The translations under genes were made by a program, and so were the position numbers. The notes under the pieces were generated by a model. The model saw only the letters and a list, made by a program, of their open reading frames with translations. It ran no database searches and had not been told where the DNA came from. Of a stretch of DNA of 64,000 nt, positions 33,859 to 40,536 are shown in pieces. This DNA comes from FEB-7 sp963698265 (GTDB lineage: Bacteria; Pseudomonadota; Gammaproteobacteria; Burkholderiales; Usitatibacteraceae): positions 620,001 through 684,000 of the forward strand of contig CAVOQC010000001.1 of assembly GCA_963698265.1 (NCBI GenBank), written 5' to 3'. The first letter of the stretch is position 1. Each line of letters opens with the position of its first letter.

Positions 33859-34821
33859 CTAGCCGATCGCGCCGCCGCAGGAGGAACCCTGGCCGGCGGT
33901 GCAGCCATAGCAGTGGTCGCGCACGACGATCGGGTTGCCGTCGAAGTCGCGGCCGAGCACGTCCTTCAGGTGCGGCCGGGATCTCCCCGGCACCTGCAGC
34001 GGCAGGCCCAGCATCTGGTTGAAGTCGCAGTCGTAGAGGTAGCCCTGCCAGTCCACCGACACGAGGCTGCGGCACATGACGCCGGCCACGTTCTCGTCGC
34101 GGTGCGCCGTGCGCAGCAGCAGCATGTATTCGTTGAACTGCCCCTTGGAGACGAGCGTCGAGCCGAAGCGCTGGATGGGCATGTTGGCGAGCGTGAAGAG
34201 CCCGTTGAAGGAGATCCCGAAGCGCTCGCCGAGGATGCGCTTGTAATCGGCCTCGAGCTGCTCCTGCGGCGGGGGAAGGCTCGCGCCCTGCGGGTTGTAG
34301 ACGAGGTTCAGCACGAGGCCCGTGCCCGCGCGCCCGTAGCCCAGCGCGTTCAGGCGCCGGATGCCGCGCACGCTCCGGTCGTAGACGCCCTTGCCGCGCT
34401 GGCGATCGACCAGCTCCTCGGTGTAGCACGGCAGCGAGGCCACGATCTCGACGCCGCGCCCGGCGAGGAACTGCGCGAGATCCTCGTGGCCCGGCTCCTC
34501 GAGGATGGTGAGGTTGCAGCGGTCGATCACCCGCACGCCCGCGTCCCGGGCCCGGGCGACCAGGGTCCGGAAATGGGGGTTCAGCTCGGGCGCGCCGCCG
34601 GTGAGGTCGAGCGTATCCGCGCCGCTCGCCGCGACGAACGCGAGCAACTGCTCGATCGTCTCGGCCGACATCGACTCGGTGCGCGTGGGACCGGCGTTCA
34701 CGTGGCAATGCAGGCAGGTCTGGTTGCAGGCATAGCCCAGGTTGGCCTGCACCGTCGTCACGGCATGCCGGCGAATCGCGGGGAAATCGGTCCGGACGAG
34801 GAGGGGGAGCGTGGCGTGCAT
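33859..34821 (-). CDS. arsS: ArsS-type radical SAM/Cys-rich domain protein
   Basis: A 320-residue radical SAM enzyme. The cluster motif is CNQTCLHC (Cys32, Cys36, Cys39), followed by LDLTGGAPELNP and a C-terminal Cys-rich domain (YDCDFNQMLGLPL, then CYGCTAGQGSSCGG). This is the TIGR04167 family, proposed to couple 5'-deoxyadenosine to dimethylarsinous acid in arsenosugar synthesis. Some relatives carry selenocysteine; this one uses cysteine throughout, with no internal TGA. No arsM methyltransferase gene is visible in the window. Confidence 0.88.
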   Translation of the reverse strand: MHATLPLLVRTDFPAIRRHAVTTVQANLGYACNQTCLHCHVNAGPTRTESMSAETIEQLLAFVAASGADTLDLTGGAPELNPHFRTLVARARDAGVRVIDRCNLTILEEPGHEDLAQFLAGRGVEIVASLPCYTEELVDRQRGKGVYDRSVRGIRRLNALGYGRAGTGLVLNLVYNPQGASLPPPQEQLEADYKRILGERFGISFNGLFTLANMPIQRFGSTLVSKGQFNEYMLLLRTAHRDENVAGVMCRSLVSVDWQGYLYDCDFNQMLGLPLQVPGRSRPHLKDVLGRDFDGNPIVVRDHCYGCTAGQGSSCGGAIG

Positions 34822-34955
34822 GGCAGGCGATAGTTCGGTGCCCGGCGGGTTTCGGTTACAACCCGATCGGTATGGACCGTCCGGTCATGGGGTCCGCGCA
34901 TGGTAGCAAAACCGGCCACACGGACAGGGCGGGCCCGCCGGCCCACCCCGGTGAC

Positions 34956-35687
34956 TCAGACGCGCACGTAGACCCAGCCGGCACGCAGCCTTTCCACCAC
35001 CTCGTGCAGCGCGGACGGTGCGAGCGCGACGTCAGGTGCCAGCTCGACGGGTTCGCCGCGGGCGCGGCGCCGCTCCATCGTCTGCCGGCAGGCGACCAGG
35101 CTCAGTGCGGGATAGTCGCGGCGCAGGCTCGCCAGGCGCGGCGCGAAGACCTTGTCGTCCGCCCGGAAAAGATCGAGGCCGGGGCCGTTGGCGACGATCT
35201 CGACCTCCAGGCGACGGCGGTCCCGGCCCGCCTCCCGCAGCAGGTCCTCGACCTCGTCCAGCGCGCCGGAGAGGGAATCACGGCCGGCGGTACTCACGTG
35301 CACGAGCACCCGGCCGCCCTCGAGCGCCCCCCAGTCGCCCCGCAGGGAATGCCAGTCGCCGCGCAGCGCGTACGCGGAGGCCGAATCGATCAACGGCGGA
35401 CGGCTCCACTCGGCGTGGCCGAACCAGCCCGCCACGGCGAAGAGCGCGCTCGCCGCCGCGAGCCCCGCCCATCCCGGATGCGCTGCCCGGCGCGGCGCGC
35501 GGGCGCGGGCCGGCAGCGCATAGGCGAAGCGCATCCGCTCCTTCAGCGCGCGCAGGCGGCAGACCTCCTCGCGCAGGCCGGCGTCGGCCTCCACGAGTGC
35601 CGCGACCTCGGCCCATTCCGCGGCGGCGAGCTGGCCGTCGACGAACGCGCCCAGGATCTCCTCCGAAACCTTCCGCTCCTCGCTCAT
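34956..35687 (-). CDS. Anti-sigma factor with extracytoplasmic DsrE-like domain
   Basis: 243 residues. Residues 1-50 (VSEEILGAFVDGQLAAAEWAEVAALV) match the cytoplasmic anti-sigma helix bundle, without a zinc-binding HxxxCxxC. One membrane helix spans about 72-90. Residues 126-243 resemble the secreted DsrE-like protein encoded at 36405: LEVEIVANGPGL, RADDKV, SLVACRQTM with Cys200, and a terminal GWVYVRV. This suggests a membrane anti-sigma factor that senses through a DsrE-type domain. It overlaps the sigma gene by 4 bases. Confidence 0.75.
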   Translation of the reverse strand: MSEERKVSEEILGAFVDGQLAAAEWAEVAALVEADAGLREEVCRLRALKERMRFAYALPARARAPRRAAHPGWAGLAAASALFAVAGWFGHAEWSRPPLIDSASAYALRGDWHSLRGDWGALEGGRVLVHVSTAGRDSLSGALDEVEDLLREAGRDRRRLEVEIVANGPGLDLFRADDKVFAPRLASLRRDYPALSLVACRQTMERRRARGEPVELAPDVALAPSALHEVVERLRAGWVYVRV

Positions 35688-36244
35688 TTCACGCTCCGCA
35701 AACGGGTCCCCAGCGCGTCGCGCGCCACGGGTTCGAGCGCGCCCCGCAGCGCCCGCCGGGCGCGGCACAGACGGCTCATCACGGTGCCGACGGGAATCTC
35801 CAGGATGTCGCCGGCCTCCGCATAGGTGCATTCCTCGAGATCGACCAGGGTCACGACCTGGCGCTGGCCGACGGGCAGGGCCGCGACGGCCGCGCGCACG
35901 CTGCGCACCAGTTCCGCGCCGGCCTGCGCCTCCTCCGGCGTGGGTTCCCCGGTCGCCAGGGTCTCCTCGACGCTCTCGAAGTCGACCAGGTCGCGCTTGT
36001 CGCGCAGGTGGTCCTTGAGGCAGTTGGAAAGGATCTGCAGCATCCACGCCTTGAGCTTGTCGGGGTCGCGCAATTGCCCTGCCGCGCGCAGGGCCTTTTC
36101 GACCGCCATCTGCGCAAGGTCGTCGGCCAGCGCCGCGTCGTGGCACCAGGCATAGGCCATGCGGCAGAGCATGCCGCGCTCGCGCTCGATCTCGCGCCGC
36201 AGGGCCGGGCCGCGCCCGAAGAGGTTCTCGATTCCCAGGTTCAT
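35684..36244 (-). CDS. ECF-type RNA polymerase sigma factor
   Basis: About 186 residues. Region 2 is seen in YAWCHDAALADDLAQMAVEKAL and KLKAWMLQILSNCLKDHLRDK; region 4 in LPVGQRQVVTLVDLEECTYAEAGDILEIPVGTVMSRLCRARRAL. There is no region 3. An in-frame TTG at 36253 touches the promoter -10 box, so ATG 36244 is the better start; transcription would begin only about 3 bases before it. The downstream gene encodes its presumed anti-sigma factor, and the promoter suggests autoregulation. Confidence 0.88.
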   Translation of the reverse strand: MNLGIENLFGRGPALRREIERERGMLCRMAYAWCHDAALADDLAQMAVEKALRAAGQLRDPDKLKAWMLQILSNCLKDHLRDKRDLVDFESVEETLATGEPTPEEAQAGAELVRSVRAAVAALPVGQRQVVTLVDLEECTYAEAGDILEIPVGTVMSRLCRARRALRGALEPVARDALGTRLRSVK

Positions 36245-36253
36245 CTCCTGCAA

Positions 36254-36282
36254 TAGACGCGCGACGGCCCCAGTTTATTCCC
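36254..36282 (-). promoter_or_regulatory. ECF-type promoter of the sigma/anti-sigma operon
   Basis: On the minus strand GGGAATAAA (36282-36274) is followed after 14 bases by CGTCTA (36259-36254). The same two elements with the same spacing face the other way at 36307-36335, in front of the secreted DsrE-like gene. The match in both sequence and spacing suggests that the sigma factor encoded here recognises both. Confidence 0.65.
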
Positions 36283-36306
36283 CCTCCCGGCTTGCCCGCG
36301 GCGCCC

Positions 36307-36335
36307 GGGAATAAAGACCCGCCGGGCAGCGTCTC
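36307..36335 (+). promoter_or_regulatory. ECF-type promoter of the DsrE-like gene
   Basis: GGGAATAAA (36307-36315), 14 bases, then CGTCTC (36330-36335). It mirrors the minus-strand copy 25 bases away. Transcription would begin near 36342, leaving a leader of about 60 bases with a strong ribosome site (AAGGAGG, 36390-36396). Confidence 0.65.
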
Positions 36336-36404
36336 CCGGATTCGGGGGGTGCGCCGCACCGCGGCGTCCGGCCCGGGACAAAAAAACCCAAGGAGGATTT
36401 CCCC

Positions 36405-36857
36405 ATGATCGACGCCCTTTCCCGACGCGCGCTCTTCGCGTCCCTGCTGCTCTCGAGCTTCCTCGCCCTCGCGCCGGCCGCGGCGAATGCCCAGTCGAAC
36501 GCGCCCGCGGCGGGCCGCTACCGCGTCGTGATCCAGGTGAGCGACAACGACCCCGCGAAATGGAACCTCGCGCTCAACAACGCGCGCAATGTCCAGGTCG
36601 ATCTCGGCATGGACAACGTCGACGTCGAGATCGTCGCCTACGGGCCGGGGCTCCCGATGCTCAAGGCCGACTCCAAGGTCGCCCAGCGGCTCGACTCCGC
36701 CGCGAAGCAGGGCGTGGGTCTCATGGCCTGCGAGAACACCATGCGCAACACCAAGGTGGAGCGCGGCGAGATCTTCGGCGGCGCGAAGTTCGTCGACGCA
36801 GGTGTGGTGCACATCATGAACCGCCAGCGCGAAGGCTGGAGCTACGTGCGGCCCTAG
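36405..36857 (+). CDS. Secreted DsrE-like protein
   Basis: A 150-residue protein with a signal peptide (about 1-30, LLLSSFLALAPAAANAQ) and one DsrE/intracellular-sulfur-oxidation-like domain: YRVVIQVSDNDPAKWNLALNN, VDVEIVAYGPGL, KADSKVAQRL, GLMACENTM with Cys109, and a terminal GWSYVRP. The cysteine and flanking motifs are shared with the C-terminal domain of the divergent anti-sigma factor. It lies under a matching ECF promoter. A periplasmic role in sulfur or thiol sensing or transfer is inferred, not shown. Confidence 0.85.
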   Translation: MIDALSRRALFASLLLSSFLALAPAAANAQSNAPAAGRYRVVIQVSDNDPAKWNLALNNARNVQVDLGMDNVDVEIVAYGPGLPMLKADSKVAQRLDSAAKQGVGLMACENTMRNTKVERGEIFGGAKFVDAGVVHIMNRQREGWSYVRP

Positions 36858-37636
36858 GCGAGTCCGCGTTCCGGAGCCGTTCCCGACTCCCCGGGAGCGA
36901 CCCACTCGAGGCGCGCGGGGTCGAAGCCCTGCGCGATCCGGGGCTTAACGACCTCGAAGTACGGCGACAGGTCGAAATCCCGCGGCGCGAACAGGCTGTG
37001 ATGGCGGATGTGGAGCAGTTCCCGCACGCAATCGTCGCAACCCGGCCGGCTCGCGGGAACCGTCTCTATCTCCGGCAGGATCGGGTAGCGCACGCTCTGG
37101 AACGCCTCGGCGATCATCGTGGAGCAGATCGCCCGCGTGGGGTCGCCGCTTCCGAGCGCGATCAGGCGGCGGCGCAGCCGCACCGGCACCGGCGGCGTGG
37201 GCAGCAGGTAACGCGCGAGATCCAGGACGTTCTTCAGGTCGTACCGGTGGCCGATGCGCGAGGCCGCGTGGGCGATCACCCGGGCGCGGTCGGCCTCGGC
37301 GAGGCCAACCGGGCGGCAGATGCGCACGTGCAGGCCCTCCAGCTCCGAGACCGGCGCCGCCCGCACACCGCGCGTGAGATCCGCCTCGATCAGGCGCAGG
37401 CCGGCGCCGTGCGCATCACCGAGCGCGCTTCCCGCATAGAGCGCCGCGTGCGACCACGTCGACTGCGTGAGGTACTTGATGGCCACGCTGATGCGCCGAT
37501 TGCCCTCGACGAGGATCACGTCGCAGGGTTTGAGCGTGGCGACCAGGAGGTCGACGGGCACCAGGCCGGGCGCGGTGTAGCCGCGCACCGTCCCGTTCAG
37601 ATAGCGGGCGATCAGCCCGCCGAGCCCCTTGAGCAT
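36854..37636 (-). CDS. NlpC/P60-like (YiiX type) cysteine hydrolase family protein
   Basis: About 260 residues. The permuted papain-like YiiX/YebB family is suggested by KPCDVILVEGNRRISVAIKYLTQSTWSHAALYAG (Ser-x-Trp-Ser-His-Ala) and, later, RAICSTMIAEAFQSV with a Cys-Ser pair. Relatives hydrolyse peptide, amide or lipid ester bonds. The C-terminus (HSLFAPRDFDLSPYFEVVKP) is typical of this branch. ATG 37636 or GTG 37645 could be the start. The gene converges on the DsrE-like gene, overlapping by 4 bases. Confidence 0.78.
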   Translation of the reverse strand: MLKGLGGLIARYLNGTVRGYTAPGLVPVDLLVATLKPCDVILVEGNRRISVAIKYLTQSTWSHAALYAGSALGDAHGAGLRLIEADLTRGVRAAPVSELEGLHVRICRPVGLAEADRARVIAHAASRIGHRYDLKNVLDLARYLLPTPPVPVRLRRRLIALGSGDPTRAICSTMIAEAFQSVRYPILPEIETVPASRPGCDDCVRELLHIRHHSLFAPRDFDLSPYFEVVKPRIAQGFDPARLEWVAPGESGTAPERGLA

Positions 37637-37743
37637 GGCGTTCACGATACCACCGGCACTACGGGCCCGAAGCGGGCGGAGAGAACGCCGGCACTCGCCG
37701 CGCGCGAAAAGCACACGGCGGGCGCTGACCCGGTCCCTTCGTG

Positions 37744-38073
37744 CTAGCCCTCGGTACGGGCACGCTCGGAATCGAACCACGAATGCACGGCGGAAGTGAT
37801 TCCTTTCGCGGCGGGCGCGTTGGAGAACGCGCGGTCGGCCTGGCCTTCGGTGCGGGCGCGCTCCGAGGCGAACCACCGGTCGAGCGCAGTGCGCTTGCCG
37901 ATCCCGTGCTTCGGCGCGAAGCGAACGCCGTCGCTCTCGCCCTCGGTCATCGCGCGTTCGGCCTCGAGGTAGGCGTGGGCATCTTCCAGGGTGTTCCCGG
38001 CAAAGGCCGGAGTAGCTGCGCCGGCGAGCGAAACGGCAGCGGCGGCGATCGAGAGCTTGAGGGTCGTGTTCAT
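37744..38073 (-). CDS. Small secreted protein with three 32-residue repeats
   Basis: 109 residues. A signal peptide (1-25, ATPAFAG) precedes three copies of a short motif at exactly 32-residue spacing: YLEAERAMTEGE (35-46), WFASERARTEGQ (67-78) and WFDSERARTEG (99-109). I recognise no named family. It has a clear ribosome site (AGGAG) before ATG 38073. It is divergent from an ECF sigma/anti-sigma pair, which makes it a candidate member of that regulon. Confidence 0.75.
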   Translation of the reverse strand: MNTTLKLSIAAAAVSLAGAATPAFAGNTLEDAHAYLEAERAMTEGESDGVRFAPKHGIGKRTALDRWFASERARTEGQADRAFSNAPAAKGITSAVHSWFDSERARTEG

Positions 38074-38460
38074 GGAAATCTCCTTGGCAATGTAGTTGAG
38101 GGTTCGATTCGCCTCCGGCGGCTTTCTCCGCAGGCGCGGCAGGGCTCTGCCCCACAGCGAATGGGAACGGCCGGCGCTCGGGTTCCTTACGGACCTTTCC
38201 GCGATTCCGGGTTTATTCGGTTCGCCTGTAATGAAACGCCTTGAAACCCGGTCACATCGCAATGGCACGCCCTTCCCGCGCGCGTGGTTCTTCAATCCCC
38301 CTGCGGCAGACCGCGCCGCGACCGGAGAAGGCGGGGCGCCGGCCGGCCGGCGCCCCGATGTAAGGTCCGGCGCGCTTGTCGGGTCCCATGGACCGGAGCC
38401 GGCTCCCGCCGGCGGGATCGTCCCGCCGCGCGAGTCCGGACAGGAGGACACTGGAGCGTG
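38074..38460. other. Long divergent intergenic region before the second ECF sigma gene
   Basis: 387 bases without a credible gene, between the repeat protein gene and the sigma gene. It holds several palindromes: a 24-base perfect one at 38333-38356, GGAGCCGGCTCC at 38395-38406 and CCCGCCGGCGGG at 38405-38416. A CCGAATAAA on the minus strand (38220-38212) resembles the -35 element of the first ECF system but lacks its -10 partner. Two divergent promoters must lie here. Confidence 0.5.
38333..38356. repeat. 24-base perfect GC-only palindrome
   Basis: GGGGCGCCGGCC and its exact complement, without a loop, about 105 bases before the second ECF sigma gene. It could form a cruciform or a hairpin in the leader RNA, or be a dimeric protein site. 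There is no T-tract to make it a terminator. Confidence 0.6.
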
Positions 38461-38964
38461 ATGAACGCGAACGAAAAGGCATTCGAGGCGGCGGTGCGGG
38501 CGCATTCGCGCGAGCTCTTCCGGTACGCCAACGGGCTGTGCCGGGACCGTGGCCGTGCCGAGGACCTCGTGCAGGACGCGTTCGCGCGGGCATGGAATTC
38601 CTGGGACGACCTGCGCGACGCGAAAGCCCGCCGCAGCTGGCTCTACACGATCGTCCGGAACGAATTCCTGCGCGGCTTCGAGAAGAAGCAGCTCGACTAC
38701 GACGACCGGGACGTAAGCGACATCGATGTCGCGGTGGAGTCGAGACCGGATCTCGCGATCGACGTGCGCCGCGCGCTCGAGGCGCTGCCGGAATCGCTTC
38801 GCGAGCCGCTGCTCCTGCAGGTGCTGGGGGGGTTCAGCGGCGGCGAGATCGCCGGCATGCTTTCCACGACCGAGGGCGCGGTCATGACGAGGCTCACGCG
38901 GGCGCGGCAGGCCGTGCGCCGGCTCTTGGAGCGCGGGCTCATGGGACAGGAGATGGCGCAATGA
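38461..38964 (+). CDS. ECF-type RNA polymerase sigma factor
   Basis: A 167-residue sigma factor. Region 2: HSRELFRYANGLCRDRGRAEDLVQDAFARAW, then SWLYTIVRNEFLRGF. Region 4: LPESLREPLLLQVLGGFSGGEIAGMLSTTEGAVMTRLTRARQAV. ATG 38461 has GGAG 7 bases upstream. Its last 4 bases overlap the anti-sigma gene. It is not closely similar to the first ECF factor in this window, and the shared -35-like element is imperfect here, so it probably reads a different promoter. Confidence 0.9.
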   Translation: MNANEKAFEAAVRAHSRELFRYANGLCRDRGRAEDLVQDAFARAWNSWDDLRDAKARRSWLYTIVRNEFLRGFEKKQLDYDDRDVSDIDVAVESRPDLAIDVRRALEALPESLREPLLLQVLGGFSGGEIAGMLSTTEGAVMTRLTRARQAVRRLLERGLMGQEMAQ

Positions 38965-39638
38965 ACTGCCTTGAATTCAGGAGGGAGCTGCTGGCGAACC
39001 CCGGCGCGACGGGCGCAGAGGCGCAGGAGCACGCGCTCGGCTGCGCGGCGTGCGCCGACTTTCGGGCGCGCACGCTCGCCCTGGACGCCGAGATCGCCGA
39101 GCTGCTCGAAGTCCCGGTTCCCGAGGGGCTCGAGGAGCGCGTGCTGGAAGCGCACCGCACGGGCAGGCGCGACGGACGCCGGCGCTTCCTCGCCATGGCG
39201 GCATCCGTCGCGGGCGTGACGGTGGCCGGCTCCGGCGCTTTCTTCGCGATGCGCGACGATCCCGCCGCGCTCGCCGGCATCGACTTCGTGATCGAGGAGG
39301 AGGCGAACGCGATCCTCACCGCGAAAGCGCCGCGGCCGCAGGATCTCGTGCGCGTCTCGCAGGCCCTCGGCCTGGAGCTTCCTCCCCAGCTGGGCGATAT
39401 CCGCTACATCGGCACCTGCCCGTTCCGCGGAACCATCGCGCACCACCTGATCGTGACGACCCCGCAGGGCAAGGCGACGCTGCTCCTGCTGCCGGAACTG
39501 CCGGCGGAGCGCCGCGGCACCGCCTCCTCGCGGGGGCTTCGCGCGATCGTGAAGCCCGCCGGCCGCGGCAGCGCGACCGTGGTCGCCGAGAGCACGCAGG
39601 GACTCGAGCGCATCGAAGGCATGGTCTGGCGGTCGTGA
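38961..39638 (+). CDS. Membrane anti-sigma factor (ZAS-like, DUF3379-like)
   Basis: 225 residues. The N-terminus has CLEFRRELLANPG and a zinc-type motif HALGCAAC (His-x3-Cys-x2-Cys), the anti-sigma ZAS pattern. One membrane helix follows at about residues 75-95 (RRFLAMAASVAGVTVAGSGAFF), then a periplasmic domain (LGLELPPQLGDIRYIGTCPFRGTIAHHLIV) like that of DUF3379 proteins. It is translationally coupled to the sigma gene and should hold it at the membrane until a signal arrives. Confidence 0.82.
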   Translation: MNCLEFRRELLANPGATGAEAQEHALGCAACADFRARTLALDAEIAELLEVPVPEGLEERVLEAHRTGRRDGRRRFLAMAASVAGVTVAGSGAFFAMRDDPAALAGIDFVIEEEANAILTAKAPRPQDLVRVSQALGLELPPQLGDIRYIGTCPFRGTIAHHLIVTTPQGKATLLLLPELPAERRGTASSRGLRAIVKPAGRGSATVVAESTQGLERIEGMVWRS

Positions 39639-39687
39639 ACGCGCGGAGGCGCTAGACTCACCGCTTCTGCGCGCACGGGAAGCGATC

Positions 39688-40521
39688 ATGGCCAAGGATC
39701 CGAACCTCGCCGACGGCGCCCGCCTCGATTTCGCGGGCGAGATGAGCTATGGCGACTACCTGAAGCTCGACGCGGTGCTGGGCGCGCAGCACCCGCGCTC
39801 CGGCGACCACAACGAGCTGCTCTTCATCGTGCAGCACCAGGCGAGCGAGCTGTGGCTGAAGCTCGCCCTCCACGAGCTCGTCGCCGCACGCGAGCGCGTG
39901 CGCAGGGGGGAATTGGCCCCGGCCGCGAAGATGCTTTCGCGCGTGACGCGGATCATGGCGCAGTTGAACCAGTCCTGGGACGTGCTCTCCACGCTCACCC
40001 CCGCCGACTACTCCGCGTTCCGCGGCTCCCTGGGCAGCGCCTCGGGATTCCAGTCGTGGCAGTACCGCATGGTGGAGTTCATCCTCGGCAGCAAGAACGC
40101 CGTGATGCTCGAGCCGCATCGCCACCGTCCCGACCTGCTCGCGCCCCTCGAGGCGCTCCATCGCGAGCCCTCGCTCTACGACGAGGCCGTGCGGCTGCTC
40201 GCGCGCCGCGGGTTCCCCATCCGCGCCCCCGCGTGCGAGCGCGACTGGACCGTCGCGCGCGAATTCGACGATTCCGTGTGCGAAGCATGGGTGGCGGTCT
40301 ACCGCGACACCGCCGCGCACTGGGACCTCTACGAACTCGCCGAGAAGCTGGTCGACCTGGAGGATGCCTTCCGCCAGTGGCGGTTCCGGCACGCGACGAC
40401 GGTCGAGCGCATCATCGGCTGGAAGCGCGGCACCGGCGGCACCTCCGGTGTGGGCTACCTCCGGCGTGCCCTCGATGCGGTACTCTTTCCGGAACTCTGG
40501 CGGGCGCGCACCGCCCTCTAG
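39688..40521 (+). CDS. kynA: Tryptophan 2,3-dioxygenase
   Basis: A 277-residue haem enzyme that opens the indole ring of tryptophan to N-formylkynurenine, the first step of the kynurenine pathway. Landmarks are MSYGDYLKLD, the distal His50 in FIVQHQASELWLKL, FQSWQYRMVEFILG and the haem ligand His235 in FRHATTVERIIGWKRGTGGTSG. No kynB or kynU gene is in the window. The anti-sigma gene ends 49 bases upstream and the CYTH-CHAD gene begins 15 bases downstream. Confidence 0.95.
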   Translation: MAKDPNLADGARLDFAGEMSYGDYLKLDAVLGAQHPRSGDHNELLFIVQHQASELWLKLALHELVAARERVRRGELAPAAKMLSRVTRIMAQLNQSWDVLSTLTPADYSAFRGSLGSASGFQSWQYRMVEFILGSKNAVMLEPHRHRPDLLAPLEALHREPSLYDEAVRLLARRGFPIRAPACERDWTVAREFDDSVCEAWVAVYRDTAAHWDLYELAEKLVDLEDAFRQWRFRHATTVERIIGWKRGTGGTSGVGYLRRALDAVLFPELWRARTAL

Positions 40522-40536
40522 GCGCCCCGCCCTTCC

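Noticed and set aside
33859..34821. Possible selenocysteine in the ArsS protein, as in some relatives
   Set aside because: The frame has no internal TGA and all expected positions are cysteine codons. No SECIS-like structure needs to be invoked.
36245..36253. TTG 36253 as the sigma factor start
   Set aside because: It would abut the -10 box of the mirrored ECF promoter and could not be transcribed from it.
38212..38220. CCGAATAAA on the minus strand before the repeat protein gene, as a third copy of the first ECF promoter
   Set aside because: The -35-like part matches 8 of 9 bases, but no CGTCT lies 14 bases downstream. It was not called as a promoter.
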